A DNA stretch of 52,623 bases. It comes from JAZQQB01 sp045628865 (GTDB taxonomy: Bacteria; Bacillota; Clostridia; Lachnospirales; Lachnospiraceae). Shown here one piece after another: positions 27,676 through 35,947 of this stretch; the stretch's first letter is position 1, and each line of letters begins with the position of its first letter. The notes beneath the pieces were generated by a model. That model did no database searches and was not told where the DNA came from. It saw nothing but the letters and a program-made list of their open reading frames with translations. Both the position numbers and the translations under genes were made by a program. Location: assembly GCA_045628865.1 (NCBI GenBank), contig JAZQQB010000004.1, positions 1 through 52,623 of the forward strand, read 5' to 3'.

Positions 27676-29334
27676 TTAGAATTTATATTCCTTAATATTC
27701 ATCATAAAGCATTCATTATTAAACATGGCTTCGTATTGTAACCAACTTCGTGGATTATTAGGATCCAAACATACAATTCTCATACAACTTGCATTGCCAG
27801 GAGCAGTAAAGCAATACGTGGTAGTAGGATCAAATGCTTGATATTCTATCAATTCCATATTCTCGTCGTAGAATGCAATTTGGTTCATTTGCATACCAAA
27901 GCCTGATTCAGATAGCACTAAGCTTGCCATATACATATGCTCCGGTTCTACAGAATATCCATCTTGATTACAGGTCAGTGTAAGGGAGCCACAAGTTGAA
28001 TCAACAAGTCTTCCAGTATTAGGATCAACCGTCTGGAAAGAAAAATCATTGGCAGAACGATATGTGATATCCTTTAAATAGGTAGTGTTGATCGCATATG
28101 AATTGTATAATGCTGATAGTTCTTCTTTATAAGAAGAAGAGAAATCAGTACGATTTACAAGCCCGGTTCCTGACATGGAGCCATCATCCCACCAATAGCA
28201 GATGATTCCGTGTGCATTCGCCCTTTTTACAAAGTTGGAAGCGTACTCATCGCGGAAGCCCTCAGGAGTATAATTTCGAGTTGCTGAAAATTCTCCAATA
28301 ATGAATGGTACATGAAACCTATTGTAATAGGATTCCAAGATTGTAAAGGTTGATTCTACAGATTGATCGAATGCTTGTTCAGAACAATATACATCAATTA
28401 GGAGTGCATCATTGGCAACATCTGTAGGAATAGAGAGGTTCTCTAAAGCATTGTCACTTAGTTCGTTTAAATAGGTACTTAGAACAAGTAAGCGGTCTTT
28501 ATTATAACCATTTGCCTGATGAATGGTGTTAACAAAAACCTGATTAAGCTGATTATGAATCTTTGCATGGTCCTTGTCGTAATGTGTATTTAGGTAGGCA
28601 GAACTAAAATTTTCAAAAACAAGATGTTTGTCATAGGAACTGAAATGGTTTGCAATCTGCAACCAATAGCTATTGGCATTCTGCAGGATAGCAGCATTGT
28701 TGTAGTTTTCTAGTGGACCAGATGTGATCTTGGTTTTTGTAAAATCAGCATTGGAGTGGTCTGTATAGATCAGCTCATAATCGTTGTAAGGAACAAGGAT
28801 TACAAGCAGGTCATAGCTGATACAGTAGTCAATTACTTCCTGTATGCGGTTCAACCAAGCTTCAGATAAGGTAAAATTACCATTTGCATCGATACTACAG
28901 TGATCTCTAAAAGAAACAGGAATCCTGATGGAACTAAAACCACAGGAAGAGACATAATTGATCAATTCCTTGGTAACTTCAGGGTTACCCATAGCAGTTT
29001 CATAGTAGGTATTCAGATCACCTTCGATAGCTTTATTTTCTGTTTCATAGTAGGTAAAGGAATTACCAAGATTCCATCCAAGTACTTTTTTATCAACAAT
29101 AGTAGATGCTGTTAGGTTGCGGAAATCGAGATCAAGTTTGGTAATCTCGATTTCTTGCCTTTGGGGAATGGAAGAAATTGTTTCAGCAGAGGAACTTCCA
29201 TTATTAGACAAACCTGCAACATAGGCATCGTTTTTCATTTTCAATGTTCTTAAAACGTATATACTACATGCTAGTACAACCAGCAGGAGGATAAACATTA
29301 ATAAAGATAGGTATTTCTTTGTATTTTTTTCCAT
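27676..29334 (-). CDS. Membrane-anchored GH5 homologue lacking the acid/base glutamate
   Basis: 552 residues. An N-terminal helix (about 9-30) without a clear cleavage site should anchor it outside the membrane. The GH5-like domain (about 80-415) keeps LGWNLGNSF, SIRIPVSFRDH, the nucleophile Glu348 (IIGEFSA) and CYWWDDGS. It has FENFSSAY where active relatives have FEGFNE, so Ser244-Ser245 replace the Asn and the acid/base Glu. The LHH segment is also replaced (LVPYND). The C-terminal about 120 residues are the accessory module shared with the next gene. It is probably not a normal hydrolase and may bind glycan. It lies 37 bp downstream of the active GH5 gene in the same direction. Confidence 0.85.
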   Translation of the reverse strand: MEKNTKKYLSLLMFILLLVVLACSIYVLRTLKMKNDAYVAGLSNNGSSSAETISSIPQRQEIEITKLDLDFRNLTASTIVDKKVLGWNLGNSFTYYETENKAIEGDLNTYYETAMGNPEVTKELINYVSSCGFSSIRIPVSFRDHCSIDANGNFTLSEAWLNRIQEVIDYCISYDLLVILVPYNDYELIYTDHSNADFTKTKITSGPLENYNNAAILQNANSYWLQIANHFSSYDKHLVFENFSSAYLNTHYDKDHAKIHNQLNQVFVNTIHQANGYNKDRLLVLSTYLNELSDNALENLSIPTDVANDALLIDVYCSEQAFDQSVESTFTILESYYNRFHVPFIIGEFSATRNYTPEGFRDEYASNFVKRANAHGIICYWWDDGSMSGTGLVNRTDFSSSYKEELSALYNSYAINTTYLKDITYRSANDFSFQTVDPNTGRLVDSTCGSLTLTCNQDGYSVEPEHMYMASLVLSESGFGMQMNQIAFYDENMELIEYQAFDPTTTYCFTAPGNASCMRIVCLDPNNPRSWLQYEAMFNNECFMMNIKEYKF

Positions 29335-29371
29335 AGCTTTTCTTTCACAATGCTCACGTGATCAAAAGTGC

Positions 29372-30955
29372 TTATTCGTGAAGCGAAAACTCCTTAATTG
29401 TAATGATCAGATCATTTGAAGACAGTATGTCTTCATATTCCGCATAGCTTCTGATTCCCCAAGGATTATACACAACAAGTTTCATATAAGCAGCATTTTC
29501 AGGCGCTTGAATAGAAAGTCCTGTGGCAGCAGACGCATCATAATTGCCAAGGTACATTCCGTTCTCATCATAGAAGGCAACCTGACTGATTCTCATTCCA
29601 TCTCCGCTTTCTTTCATGTTCAAAGATATGATATATTGGAGACCAGTTGAAACTGGGAAACCAATACCGTCATCGACTAAAGTAAGCGCCCCCGCGCTAG
29701 AATCGGTTAATTGACCTGATTCGGAATCTATAGTTTGATAGACGAACTGTTCGATGTTCGAGATAGAAACATCTTGCGAATACACAACATTATTGGCGGA
29801 TGGATCCATGAGACCAATGATAACATCTTCACTAGATACAGTAATGGATGTTCTATCAAAGATACTGTATTTAGCACCATCATCCCACCAGATACATTTC
29901 AATTTATGGCCCTTTGCTCTTGCAACATAATTTGCGGCATGTGTTCCACGAAGCTCTTCAGGAGAATATTCCAATGTTGTTCCGAATTCTGTAATCAGAA
30001 CAGGCGCAGAGACAGATGCTGAAAATGCTTCTAGAGAAGTAAAGGTAGATTCGATTTCCTGATCAAAGGAGGAACCGTAGTAGTGAACGGATACGATCAG
30101 ACTTTGCTTTGCTGAATCATCAGGAAGTCTAAATCCAGCTAAGGTATCGGAATCGATAGCATTAAGGTAGGTACCAACAACCAGTACACGAGAAGTGTTA
30201 TAATCACCGGTGCTACGAACAGTATCTACAAATACCTGATTGTATTCATTATTAAGTGCGATCATTTCCTTGGTAGCTTTCCATGAATCTTCCTTATCAT
30301 TTAATTCATTAAAGCCTTCAAATAGAAGATGTTCATCATAACCAGAAAAGTTGGACGAGATTTCTCCCCAGACTTCTTTGATATTCTTGATAACCTGCTC
30401 TTTATCATTCTCATCGGCATAAAAAATCGGCGCATCATGATGAGAATCCAAAATAACATACATATCCAACGTGATAGCATATTCTACAATATCCTTCACA
30501 CGCTTTAACCAGTCAGGCTGAATGTGCAGAGTGCCATTTTCATCCTCGTAGGTATTGTAATACCAGGTGACTGGAATTCGAATGGTATTAAATCCAGCTA
30601 ATTTAACCTGATAGATCAGGTCAGTAGATACTACAGGATTGCCCCATGCAGTTTCATAAAAGGATGCAGGATGGCTTCCATCAAGATTGCGTTGTCCTTC
30701 ATCTACACAGCAATCAAAAGAGTTTCCCAGATTCCAGCCCATATTAATAGAATTCATGATCGTGGTTGCTGGACTTTGTGATAGGTCAGTTACTGATGGT
30801 TCAGATACATCTACAGTATCTGACTGTGCTTCCATAGTGGTATCCATTGGAACCGACCGGTTAGCTCTGTGTCCACATCCTACAAGAAGGGAAGAAGCAA
30901 ACACGGTAGTAACTAAAGTTGCAGATAATAGCTTCTTACTCAAATTTTTCTTCAT
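29372..30955 (-). CDS. GH5 glycanase lipoprotein
   Basis: 527 residues. I use the ATG at 30955, which gives a classical lipoprotein signal (lipobox LVGC) and follows AAGAGG by about 9 bases; an earlier in-frame ATG would only add residues ahead of the signal peptide. The GH5 domain (about 60-390) has GWNLGNSFDC, ILDSHHDA, acid/base Glu217 in FEGFNEL and nucleophile Glu323 in LITEFG. The C-terminal about 125 residues (AFYDENG, APENAAYMKL, IKEF at the end) form the module shared with its neighbour. It is likely an active cell-surface beta-glycanase. Confidence 0.88.
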   Translation of the reverse strand: MKKNLSKKLLSATLVTTVFASSLLVGCGHRANRSVPMDTTMEAQSDTVDVSEPSVTDLSQSPATTIMNSINMGWNLGNSFDCCVDEGQRNLDGSHPASFYETAWGNPVVSTDLIYQVKLAGFNTIRIPVTWYYNTYEDENGTLHIQPDWLKRVKDIVEYAITLDMYVILDSHHDAPIFYADENDKEQVIKNIKEVWGEISSNFSGYDEHLLFEGFNELNDKEDSWKATKEMIALNNEYNQVFVDTVRSTGDYNTSRVLVVGTYLNAIDSDTLAGFRLPDDSAKQSLIVSVHYYGSSFDQEIESTFTSLEAFSASVSAPVLITEFGTTLEYSPEELRGTHAANYVARAKGHKLKCIWWDDGAKYSIFDRTSITVSSEDVIIGLMDPSANNVVYSQDVSISNIEQFVYQTIDSESGQLTDSSAGALTLVDDGIGFPVSTGLQYIISLNMKESGDGMRISQVAFYDENGMYLGNYDASAATGLSIQAPENAAYMKLVVYNPWGIRSYAEYEDILSSNDLIITIKEFSLHE

Positions 30956-31003
30956 TTTTACAAACCTCTTTTCAATGTTCGAAACAACTTTAAACATAAT
31001 GAA

Positions 31004-31032
31004 AAGCTATATGATACGAGATCATATAGCTT
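31004..31032 (-). terminator. Hairpin between PqqD-like gene and GH5 gene
   Basis: A perfect 12-bp stem (31004-31015 with 31021-31032), loop of 5, followed on the minus strand by TTTTC. The T run is short, so it may act as a partial terminator or a transcript-stabilising hairpin. Confidence 0.5.
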
Positions 31033-31049
31033 AGATTTCTAAATCATAT

Positions 31050-31337
31050 TTACTGGCAGGAGATGAAATCTAATGAGGCCAGATGCTGCAGAAATTCCAT
31101 GACAGAAGATTGGCATATTTCATAGTCAACCTCATACTCATTCATCAGCTTCTGGATAATCTCTTCCACGAGAATCCCGTTAGTGGCATCTACTAAGATG
31201 TCCCATATATCATTGGCAGACCCCTTTAACAGAAAGTACTTTCCTGTTTCGAAGTCGATCATTACTTTTTCCCCTGCCAAGTCAGTTACATCTAACTGCT
31301 TGATTAATTTAATTGTTGTTCCCTTTTTCATTTTCAT
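31050..31337 (-). CDS. PqqD-like RiPP recognition element protein
   Basis: 95 residues. The layout (VMIDFETGKYFLLKGSANDIWDIL, then a helical tail with VEEIIQKLMNEYEVD) matches stand-alone PqqD-family proteins (PF05402), which bind the leader peptide of RiPP precursors and deliver it to modifying enzymes. In lasso clusters such a protein is called B1. GGAG lies just before the ATG, and a strong promoter lies upstream. No precursor or modifying enzyme is next to it. It is about 29 kb from the RiPP precursors of this window. Relatives also occur in exopolysaccharide loci, so partner and role are uncertain. Confidence 0.78.
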   Translation of the reverse strand: MKMKKGTTIKLIKQLDVTDLAGEKVMIDFETGKYFLLKGSANDIWDILVDATNGILVEEIIQKLMNEYEVDYEICQSSVMEFLQHLASLDFISCQ

Positions 31338-31374
31338 TTACTCCAAACTCCATTTACTCGTAAACTCGATTCAC

Positions 31375-31403
31375 ATTATACGATATTAGTATGGGATAGT
31401 CAA
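31375..31403 (-). promoter_or_regulatory. Strong promoter of PqqD-like gene
   Basis: On the minus strand, TTGACT (31398-31403), a 17-bp spacer and TATAAT (31375-31380), near consensus. It gives this gene, and possibly the GH5 pair beyond it, expression independent of the two-component system. Confidence 0.75.
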
Positions 31404-31438
31404 ATAGTTTCGTACAACTTATATATAAAGTCATACAA

Positions 31439-32269
31439 CTACGCGTTTATGATTTTTACAGGATTTAGTTCAATAATAAAGTCAGACCCTTCTCCAAGTT
31501 TGCTTTCACACCAAATTTCACCACCATGTTTACGAATAATAGACTGAGCGATAGCAAGCCCAAAACCACTTCCAGTCTGACTTCCAGGTGTTCTTGCTTC
31601 TGAAACCATAAAAGATCTTTCAAATACTTTTTCCAGATTTTCTTCTGCGATACCAATTCCTGTGTCGCTGACGGTAATCCTTAACTTTTTCTCTGAAGTA
31701 ATTTCTGCAGAGAGAATGATGTTGGCACCATTGCTGGAATATTTCAATGCATTGGTAAACAGATTATCTAGTACACGGAGCATCAGATTCGGATCAATGG
31801 CAACAATACACTCTAATTCGATAGGAACCTGCAAACGGAGTACTCTGCTGTTGTATTTTGCATCAGCGGCGCAGTCATAAAAATATTCTTCCAAAAACAT
31901 AGCAATATCTACTTCTTCAGTCTGAAGTGGCTTAGAAGGAGAATTGATAGAGGATAAGGTAAAAATATCGTTGATCATCTGCTGCAAAAATCCGCTTCTT
32001 GTCTGAATAAGATGAAGAACAGAGCGTACTTCTTCTTCATCCCAGGAATCCTGAGAGAGCAAGTATTCAACAGAGCTGTTGATGGCAGCCATCGGAGAAC
32101 GTAAGTCATGAGAGATATTGGCATAAAACTCAGAACGTTCCTGTTCTTGTGCAATGAGCCTTTTATTGAGATGATCCAGCTTTTGATTGGCCTGGTAAAG
32201 AGCAATGCTTAGTTCCTCTACTGTAAGTTCAGGTTTTTCAAAGGCAGGTTTCTTGGTTGAATCGGTCAT
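31439..32269 (-). CDS. Soluble sensor histidine kinase
   Basis: 276 residues without membrane helices or a recognisable sensor domain. A coiled-coil-like N-terminus (about 15-50) leads to the HisKA domain with His54 in NISHDLRSP, then a HATPase domain with DNLFTNALKYS, DTGIGI and GSGFGLAIAQ. Lacking a sensor, it probably receives its signal from another protein or inside the cell. It overlaps the response regulator gene by 4 bp. Confidence 0.88.
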   Translation of the reverse strand: MTDSTKKPAFEKPELTVEELSIALYQANQKLDHLNKRLIAQEQERSEFYANISHDLRSPMAAINSSVEYLLSQDSWDEEEVRSVLHLIQTRSGFLQQMINDIFTLSSINSPSKPLQTEEVDIAMFLEEYFYDCAADAKYNSRVLRLQVPIELECIVAIDPNLMLRVLDNLFTNALKYSSNGANIILSAEITSEKKLRITVSDTGIGIAEENLEKVFERSFMVSEARTPGSQTGSGFGLAIAQSIIRKHGGEIWCESKLGEGSDFIIELNPVKIINA

Positions 32270-32967
32270 GACTCCTCCTTGTATTTGGCATTAAATTTAT
32301 AGCCTTTTGACCAGACAGTATCGATCATATCTGCTAAGCCAACATATAAATCTAACTTTTTACGAAGTCTGCTGGCAGTAACCATAACGGTTCTTCTATC
32401 AGATTCTGTATAGGTGGAGAACATTGCTTCTCCTAATTCTTCGAAAGTAACAGTGGTACCTGGCTTTGATGCAAGATAGAAAAGCAATTCATACTCACGG
32501 CTGCTTAACAGAATCTCTTCCTCATTATAATAAGCCTTGTGCGAAGCAATATCCAAGGACAGTGGAGGAAAGGATAAGATATTGGAGGGTGTAGCAGTCT
32601 TTACTGCACCATAACGTCGGATCAATACCTGGATGCGGGCGCTTAATTCACGCAGACTATACGGTTTGATCATATAATCATCAGCGCCAAGCAATAACCC
32701 CTTGATCTTATCGTCTTCTTCTGTTTTACCAGTTAAAAAGATGATCGGAGCATCAGAAAGCTCTTTGATTTTTTCGCAGACAGTAAAACCATCCATGTTA
32801 GGCATCATGACATCTAGTACAATACAGTCTGGTTTAAAGTCTGGAATAAGCTTTAAGGCAGAGTTACCACCAGTGGTGGCCTTTACGGTATAGCCCTCTT
32901 TTTGGAAATAACGCATATTGATTGTAAGCACTTCTTTGTCATCGTCAATGAGTAATAAATTTGACAT
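32266..32967 (-). CDS. OmpR/PhoB-family response regulator
   Basis: 233 residues: a receiver domain with acidic pocket DDD (8-10), phosphoacceptor Asp52 in VLDVMMP and the Lys in IKPYS, then a winged-helix DNA-binding domain (about 130-230) ending in VWSKGYKFN. The ribosome site AAAGGAGAA precedes the ATG. Repeats upstream may be its own binding sites. Its targets are unknown; the adjacent GH5 genes are candidates. Confidence 0.88.
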   Translation of the reverse strand: MSNLLLIDDDKEVLTINMRYFQKEGYTVKATTGGNSALKLIPDFKPDCIVLDVMMPNMDGFTVCEKIKELSDAPIIFLTGKTEEDDKIKGLLLGADDYMIKPYSLRELSARIQVLIRRYGAVKTATPSNILSFPPLSLDIASHKAYYNEEEILLSSREYELLFYLASKPGTTVTFEELGEAMFSTYTESDRRTVMVTASRLRKKLDLYVGLADMIDTVWSKGYKFNAKYKEES

Positions 32968-33008
32968 TTTATTCTCCTTTTATCAGTCATATGTCTTTGA
33001 AAAAAGAA

Positions 33009-33029
33009 ACATATGATAAATACATATGA
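33009..33029 (-). promoter_or_regulatory. Direct repeat upstream of response regulator
   Basis: ACATATGA occurs at 33009-33016 and 33022-33029, and a third CATATG lies at 32988-32993. Repeated short sites like this are usual for OmpR-type regulators; autoregulation is an inference. Confidence 0.35.
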
Positions 33030-33095
33030 ACAGTACTATTTTATCACAAGAATCGACTGCTGTACAATTTTTATTACTTCAAAACGGGAAAAAAG

Positions 33096-33124
33096 TTTAC
33101 AAGTGAAAAGATTTTTGTTATGAT
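33096..33124 (+). promoter_or_regulatory. Promoter of SEC-C protein gene
   Basis: TTTACA (33096-33101), 17-bp spacer, TATGAT (33119-33124), about 78 bp before the start codon. Confidence 0.55.
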
Positions 33125-33202
33125 GTTATGTGTCGCGTTGGAGTGACTGAAAAAGAAGATTAACACATTGTGTTTAGTAAAAGATAAGGATGGTAGAGCA
33201 AT

Positions 33203-33718
33203 ATGGCAGATACATTATTAGAAAAATGGCGTGGAATGGCTTACGATGAGAAAGCAGATAAGAGAGAATTACAGGCATTATGGCAGAAATATTTCTTACA
33301 GGAAAGAGACATCTATGCTGAGTTATTAAAGAACCCTAACGAAGTTGTTTCTGGTTCTGTAAAGGAATTAGCTGAGAAATATAACGTAGAACTTATGACA
33401 ATGGTAGGTTTCCTGGATGGTATCAACGATAGCTTAAAGGAAGCTAACCCAATTGAAGAAATGACAGAAGATACTGTTGTAAACTTAGGTTTTGATACAG
33501 AACTTCTTTACAAGAACATGGTAGGTGCTGAAGCAGATTGGTTATACAACCTTGAAGCTTGGAATGATATCTATGATGAAGAGACAAGAAAGAAATTATA
33601 CTTAGAGCAGAAGAAGTCTGGAACAGTCGTAAACGAGGCTAAGATTTACCCTAACGATCCATGTCCATGTGGTTCAGGCAAGAAGTATAAGAAATGTTGT
33701 GGTGGAAAGAAGAACTAA
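33203..33718 (+). CDS. SEC-C motif protein of unknown function
   Basis: 171 residues. The C-terminal 20 residues are a SEC-C zinc-binding motif (NDPCPCGSGKKYKKCCG, C-x-C-x8-CC), the module that ends SecA and many small bacterial proteins. The rest is helical and acidic, with no domain I recognise. The codon choice is strongly biased towards preferred codons, which suggests good expression. It is monocistronic: it has its own promoter and a terminator directly after it. Confidence 0.8.
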   Translation: MADTLLEKWRGMAYDEKADKRELQALWQKYFLQERDIYAELLKNPNEVVSGSVKELAEKYNVELMTMVGFLDGINDSLKEANPIEEMTEDTVVNLGFDTELLYKNMVGAEADWLYNLEAWNDIYDEETRKKLYLEQKKSGTVVNEAKIYPNDPCPCGSGKKYKKCCGGKKN

Positions 33719-33752
33719 TTGTTTGAATTTCTAAAGTATAATAGCAAAGTTT

Positions 33753-33782
33753 AAGAGCAGTGAATACTCACTGCTCTTTTTT
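33753..33782. terminator. Bidirectional terminator
   Basis: An 11-bp perfect stem (33753-33763 with 33768-33778), loop ATAC, then a T run, between two convergent genes. Confidence 0.88.
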
Positions 33783-33807
33783 GGTTCAACGAGGAAAGTT
33801 CTTTAAT

Positions 33808-35643
33808 TTATGGCCAATTCTTCCACTGACTCTTGAACACACCAGTATTGAACTTACCGTTTGGTGTTAAGAACATATAAGAAAGATCATCGCCCGCAAG
33901 CTGCCATCTTAACCAGCCTGTAATGGCATCTCCACCATCCCAGACTGTAGAACCATGGCCACCACCGATGATACCGCCGTACCAGATAGGCACCTTGGCG
34001 TTAGCATAATCACGGTTTGTATTGTTTACTGCAAGACCACCATCGTTAAGACCGTTCATAACACAAGTAGGTTTTTTCCACTTACCAGAACCAGAACCAT
34101 CGAAGGAACCACCATCACAATGGATTGTTGTTACGATTCTAGGATCAGATGCTACTTCATAAGCACCCACAGAACCAAGGGAGAAACCACCTGCTGCGAT
34201 TCTTGATAAGTCTAATTTGTTGTAAAGTGAAGAACGAGAGTTTTCGTTTTGCTGGCAGATCCAGTTTAAGGCATCCGGACACTGTTTACCAGACCATTGA
34301 GATTCTTCACTATATACGACGAAGCCTTGTGAAGCCCATCTTTTCATTTGGCTTAAGTATAAGGAAGGCTGATCACCGCCACCTGGATTCCAGATAAATA
34401 CAGGATGCTTTGCAACACCATTTGTACCAAGGTTAGCAGGTCTTACTAACATGCCTTTACCGTTTGGTCCTACATTGTACTCAACAGTTACTGCAAAAGG
34501 ACCATCTTTATCTACATCACATTTAGGAAGGATACATCCCGTCTCTGGTGTAGAAGGATTTGTTGGGGTAGATGGCTGTGGTTGAGCAGATGGGGCAGTT
34601 GTTGGTTCGAATATCCACTGCTGGTTGGCATTTCCGTTGTACAACCACTGACATACGTTTGTACCATTTGCTGTTTTGTTCTGGTATACATCAAGAGCTT
34701 TTGTCTGATTACTTACCTTTGTTGCGATGCTGTAAACACCGTTTGTACCTGTTGTTTTCAAGATGTATTTCTGAGCATCTCCAGAGTATGCGTTGTAGAT
34801 GATCATGTTAGCACCATCTTCGTTGGCTCCATTGGTAACATCCAACATAAAATTTCCAAGACCATTTTTTAAGGTGATGTAACCATCGGTTGTATTGGTT
34901 ACCTGCCACTTCTGAGCAGAAGCACCATTGCCAGCATAGATTTCTACATTAGCACCTGCAGAAGCGTTGTTTGCTGTTACAGAAAGATATTTCTGTGCAC
35001 TTACACTTTTCACATAGTACCATCCATCTGCGATTTGGGCTGTGATAACAGCCGGCTTTTCAGGCTGTGTAGGCTGAGCGGGTTCGGTAGGCTGAACAGA
35101 TTCGCTTGGCTGAGTAGGTTCAGATGGTGTAACATCTTTTTTGGAATCATCATATACTTTAGAATCAATTACGATTCCTTCATAGATTACGTCTAATTTG
35201 ATCTCATTAAAGTTGGTGTAGGAAGACCAATCATTTTGATTGAAACGAATACCTAAATTTAAACGACCATTTTCAATGACCTGATTACCAGAGAAAGTGA
35301 TCTCTAAATAGTTTTCAGAAAAGCTGCCGTTTACATATTTGGAAATATCCTGATAGTATGGTGCAACGTTCATGGAAAGACCAGCAGTGTCACAGGTAAA
35401 AGACTGTTCTTTGTTTTCATCCTTTTCGTAATAGTAACGTAATGTCAGGTCATCCAGCGAAACACTACCGGAGTTATTCTCTGGTTCGATGACATAGCTT
35501 TGTGAAATTCCCCCTGAAATATTTGTGGTCAGTGAAACTTTTGGGGATGCGGAAGAAGCCTCTGATAACAGTGGCGTAACAGTTGCTGCACACAATACTC
35601 CGCACAGTACAAATGCATGCAGTTTCTTGAATTTGAACTTCAT
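33808..35643 (-). CDS. Secreted CBM3-CBM13-esterase
   Basis: 611 residues. A signal peptide (about 1-29) is followed by a CBM3-like cellulose-binding domain (about 35-165, LDDLTLRYYY), a Pro/Thr/Ser linker, a ricin-type CBM13 (about 205-345, with QKW and QQW repeats), another Pro/Ser/Thr linker and an alpha/beta-hydrolase domain (about 375-600). The last has GFSLG with Ser488, WNPGGG as a possible oxyanion loop and GGGHGS with His563. It probably removes acyl or feruloyl groups from plant polysaccharide while bound to cellulose. The exact substrate is not shown. A good ribosome site (AAAGGAAAGGA) precedes the ATG. Confidence 0.85.
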   Translation of the reverse strand: MKFKFKKLHAFVLCGVLCAATVTPLLSEASSASPKVSLTTNISGGISQSYVIEPENNSGSVSLDDLTLRYYYEKDENKEQSFTCDTAGLSMNVAPYYQDISKYVNGSFSENYLEITFSGNQVIENGRLNLGIRFNQNDWSSYTNFNEIKLDVIYEGIVIDSKVYDDSKKDVTPSEPTQPSESVQPTEPAQPTQPEKPAVITAQIADGWYYVKSVSAQKYLSVTANNASAGANVEIYAGNGASAQKWQVTNTTDGYITLKNGLGNFMLDVTNGANEDGANMIIYNAYSGDAQKYILKTTGTNGVYSIATKVSNQTKALDVYQNKTANGTNVCQWLYNGNANQQWIFEPTTAPSAQPQPSTPTNPSTPETGCILPKCDVDKDGPFAVTVEYNVGPNGKGMLVRPANLGTNGVAKHPVFIWNPGGGDQPSLYLSQMKRWASQGFVVYSEESQWSGKQCPDALNWICQQNENSRSSLYNKLDLSRIAAGGFSLGSVGAYEVASDPRIVTTIHCDGGSFDGSGSGKWKKPTCVMNGLNDGGLAVNNTNRDYANAKVPIWYGGIIGGGHGSTVWDGGDAITGWLRWQLAGDDLSYMFLTPNGKFNTGVFKSQWKNWP

Positions 35644-35947
35644 TTTAGTTCCTTTCCTTTCTTTGATTTTTTATTTTTGCGAGACTTTTTTATTGAAAAA
35701 AGTCCTACGAATTCACTATATCATTTTTTTGCCCAAAAATATACGTTAAATAAGAAAAAATAAATAGTGCATGATTACTGTGAATGAGATACGAGTGAAC
35801 CAGAAACGATTTGCACTATATTTGCAAAACAATTATTTTCGTAGACAGAGGAACTCGGAATATGAGAAAATATATTATAGGTAAAGAGGGATTTATCACA
35901 GACCAAAAGAGGAATATGAGTCTGTGATCTTATCGGAGGTTATTGAA
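35644..35947. other. Divergent intergenic region
   Basis: 304 bp between the esterase and GH9 genes, with no supported ORF. It holds a hairpin in the esterase leader (35683-35691 with 35696-35704) and a 9-bp inverted repeat before the GH9 ribosome site. No clean promoter pair could be assigned. Confidence 0.5.
35895..35928 (+). repeat. Inverted repeat before GH9 gene
   Basis: ATCACAGAC (35895-35903) and GTCTGTGAT (35920-35928) with a 16-base loop, ending 7 bases before the CGGAGG ribosome site. It could be an operator or a leader hairpin. Confidence 0.45.

Noticed and set aside
34572..34872. Plus-strand reading frames inside the esterase gene
   Set aside because: They are frame shadows of the CBM13 region, without ribosome sites or recognisable protein features.
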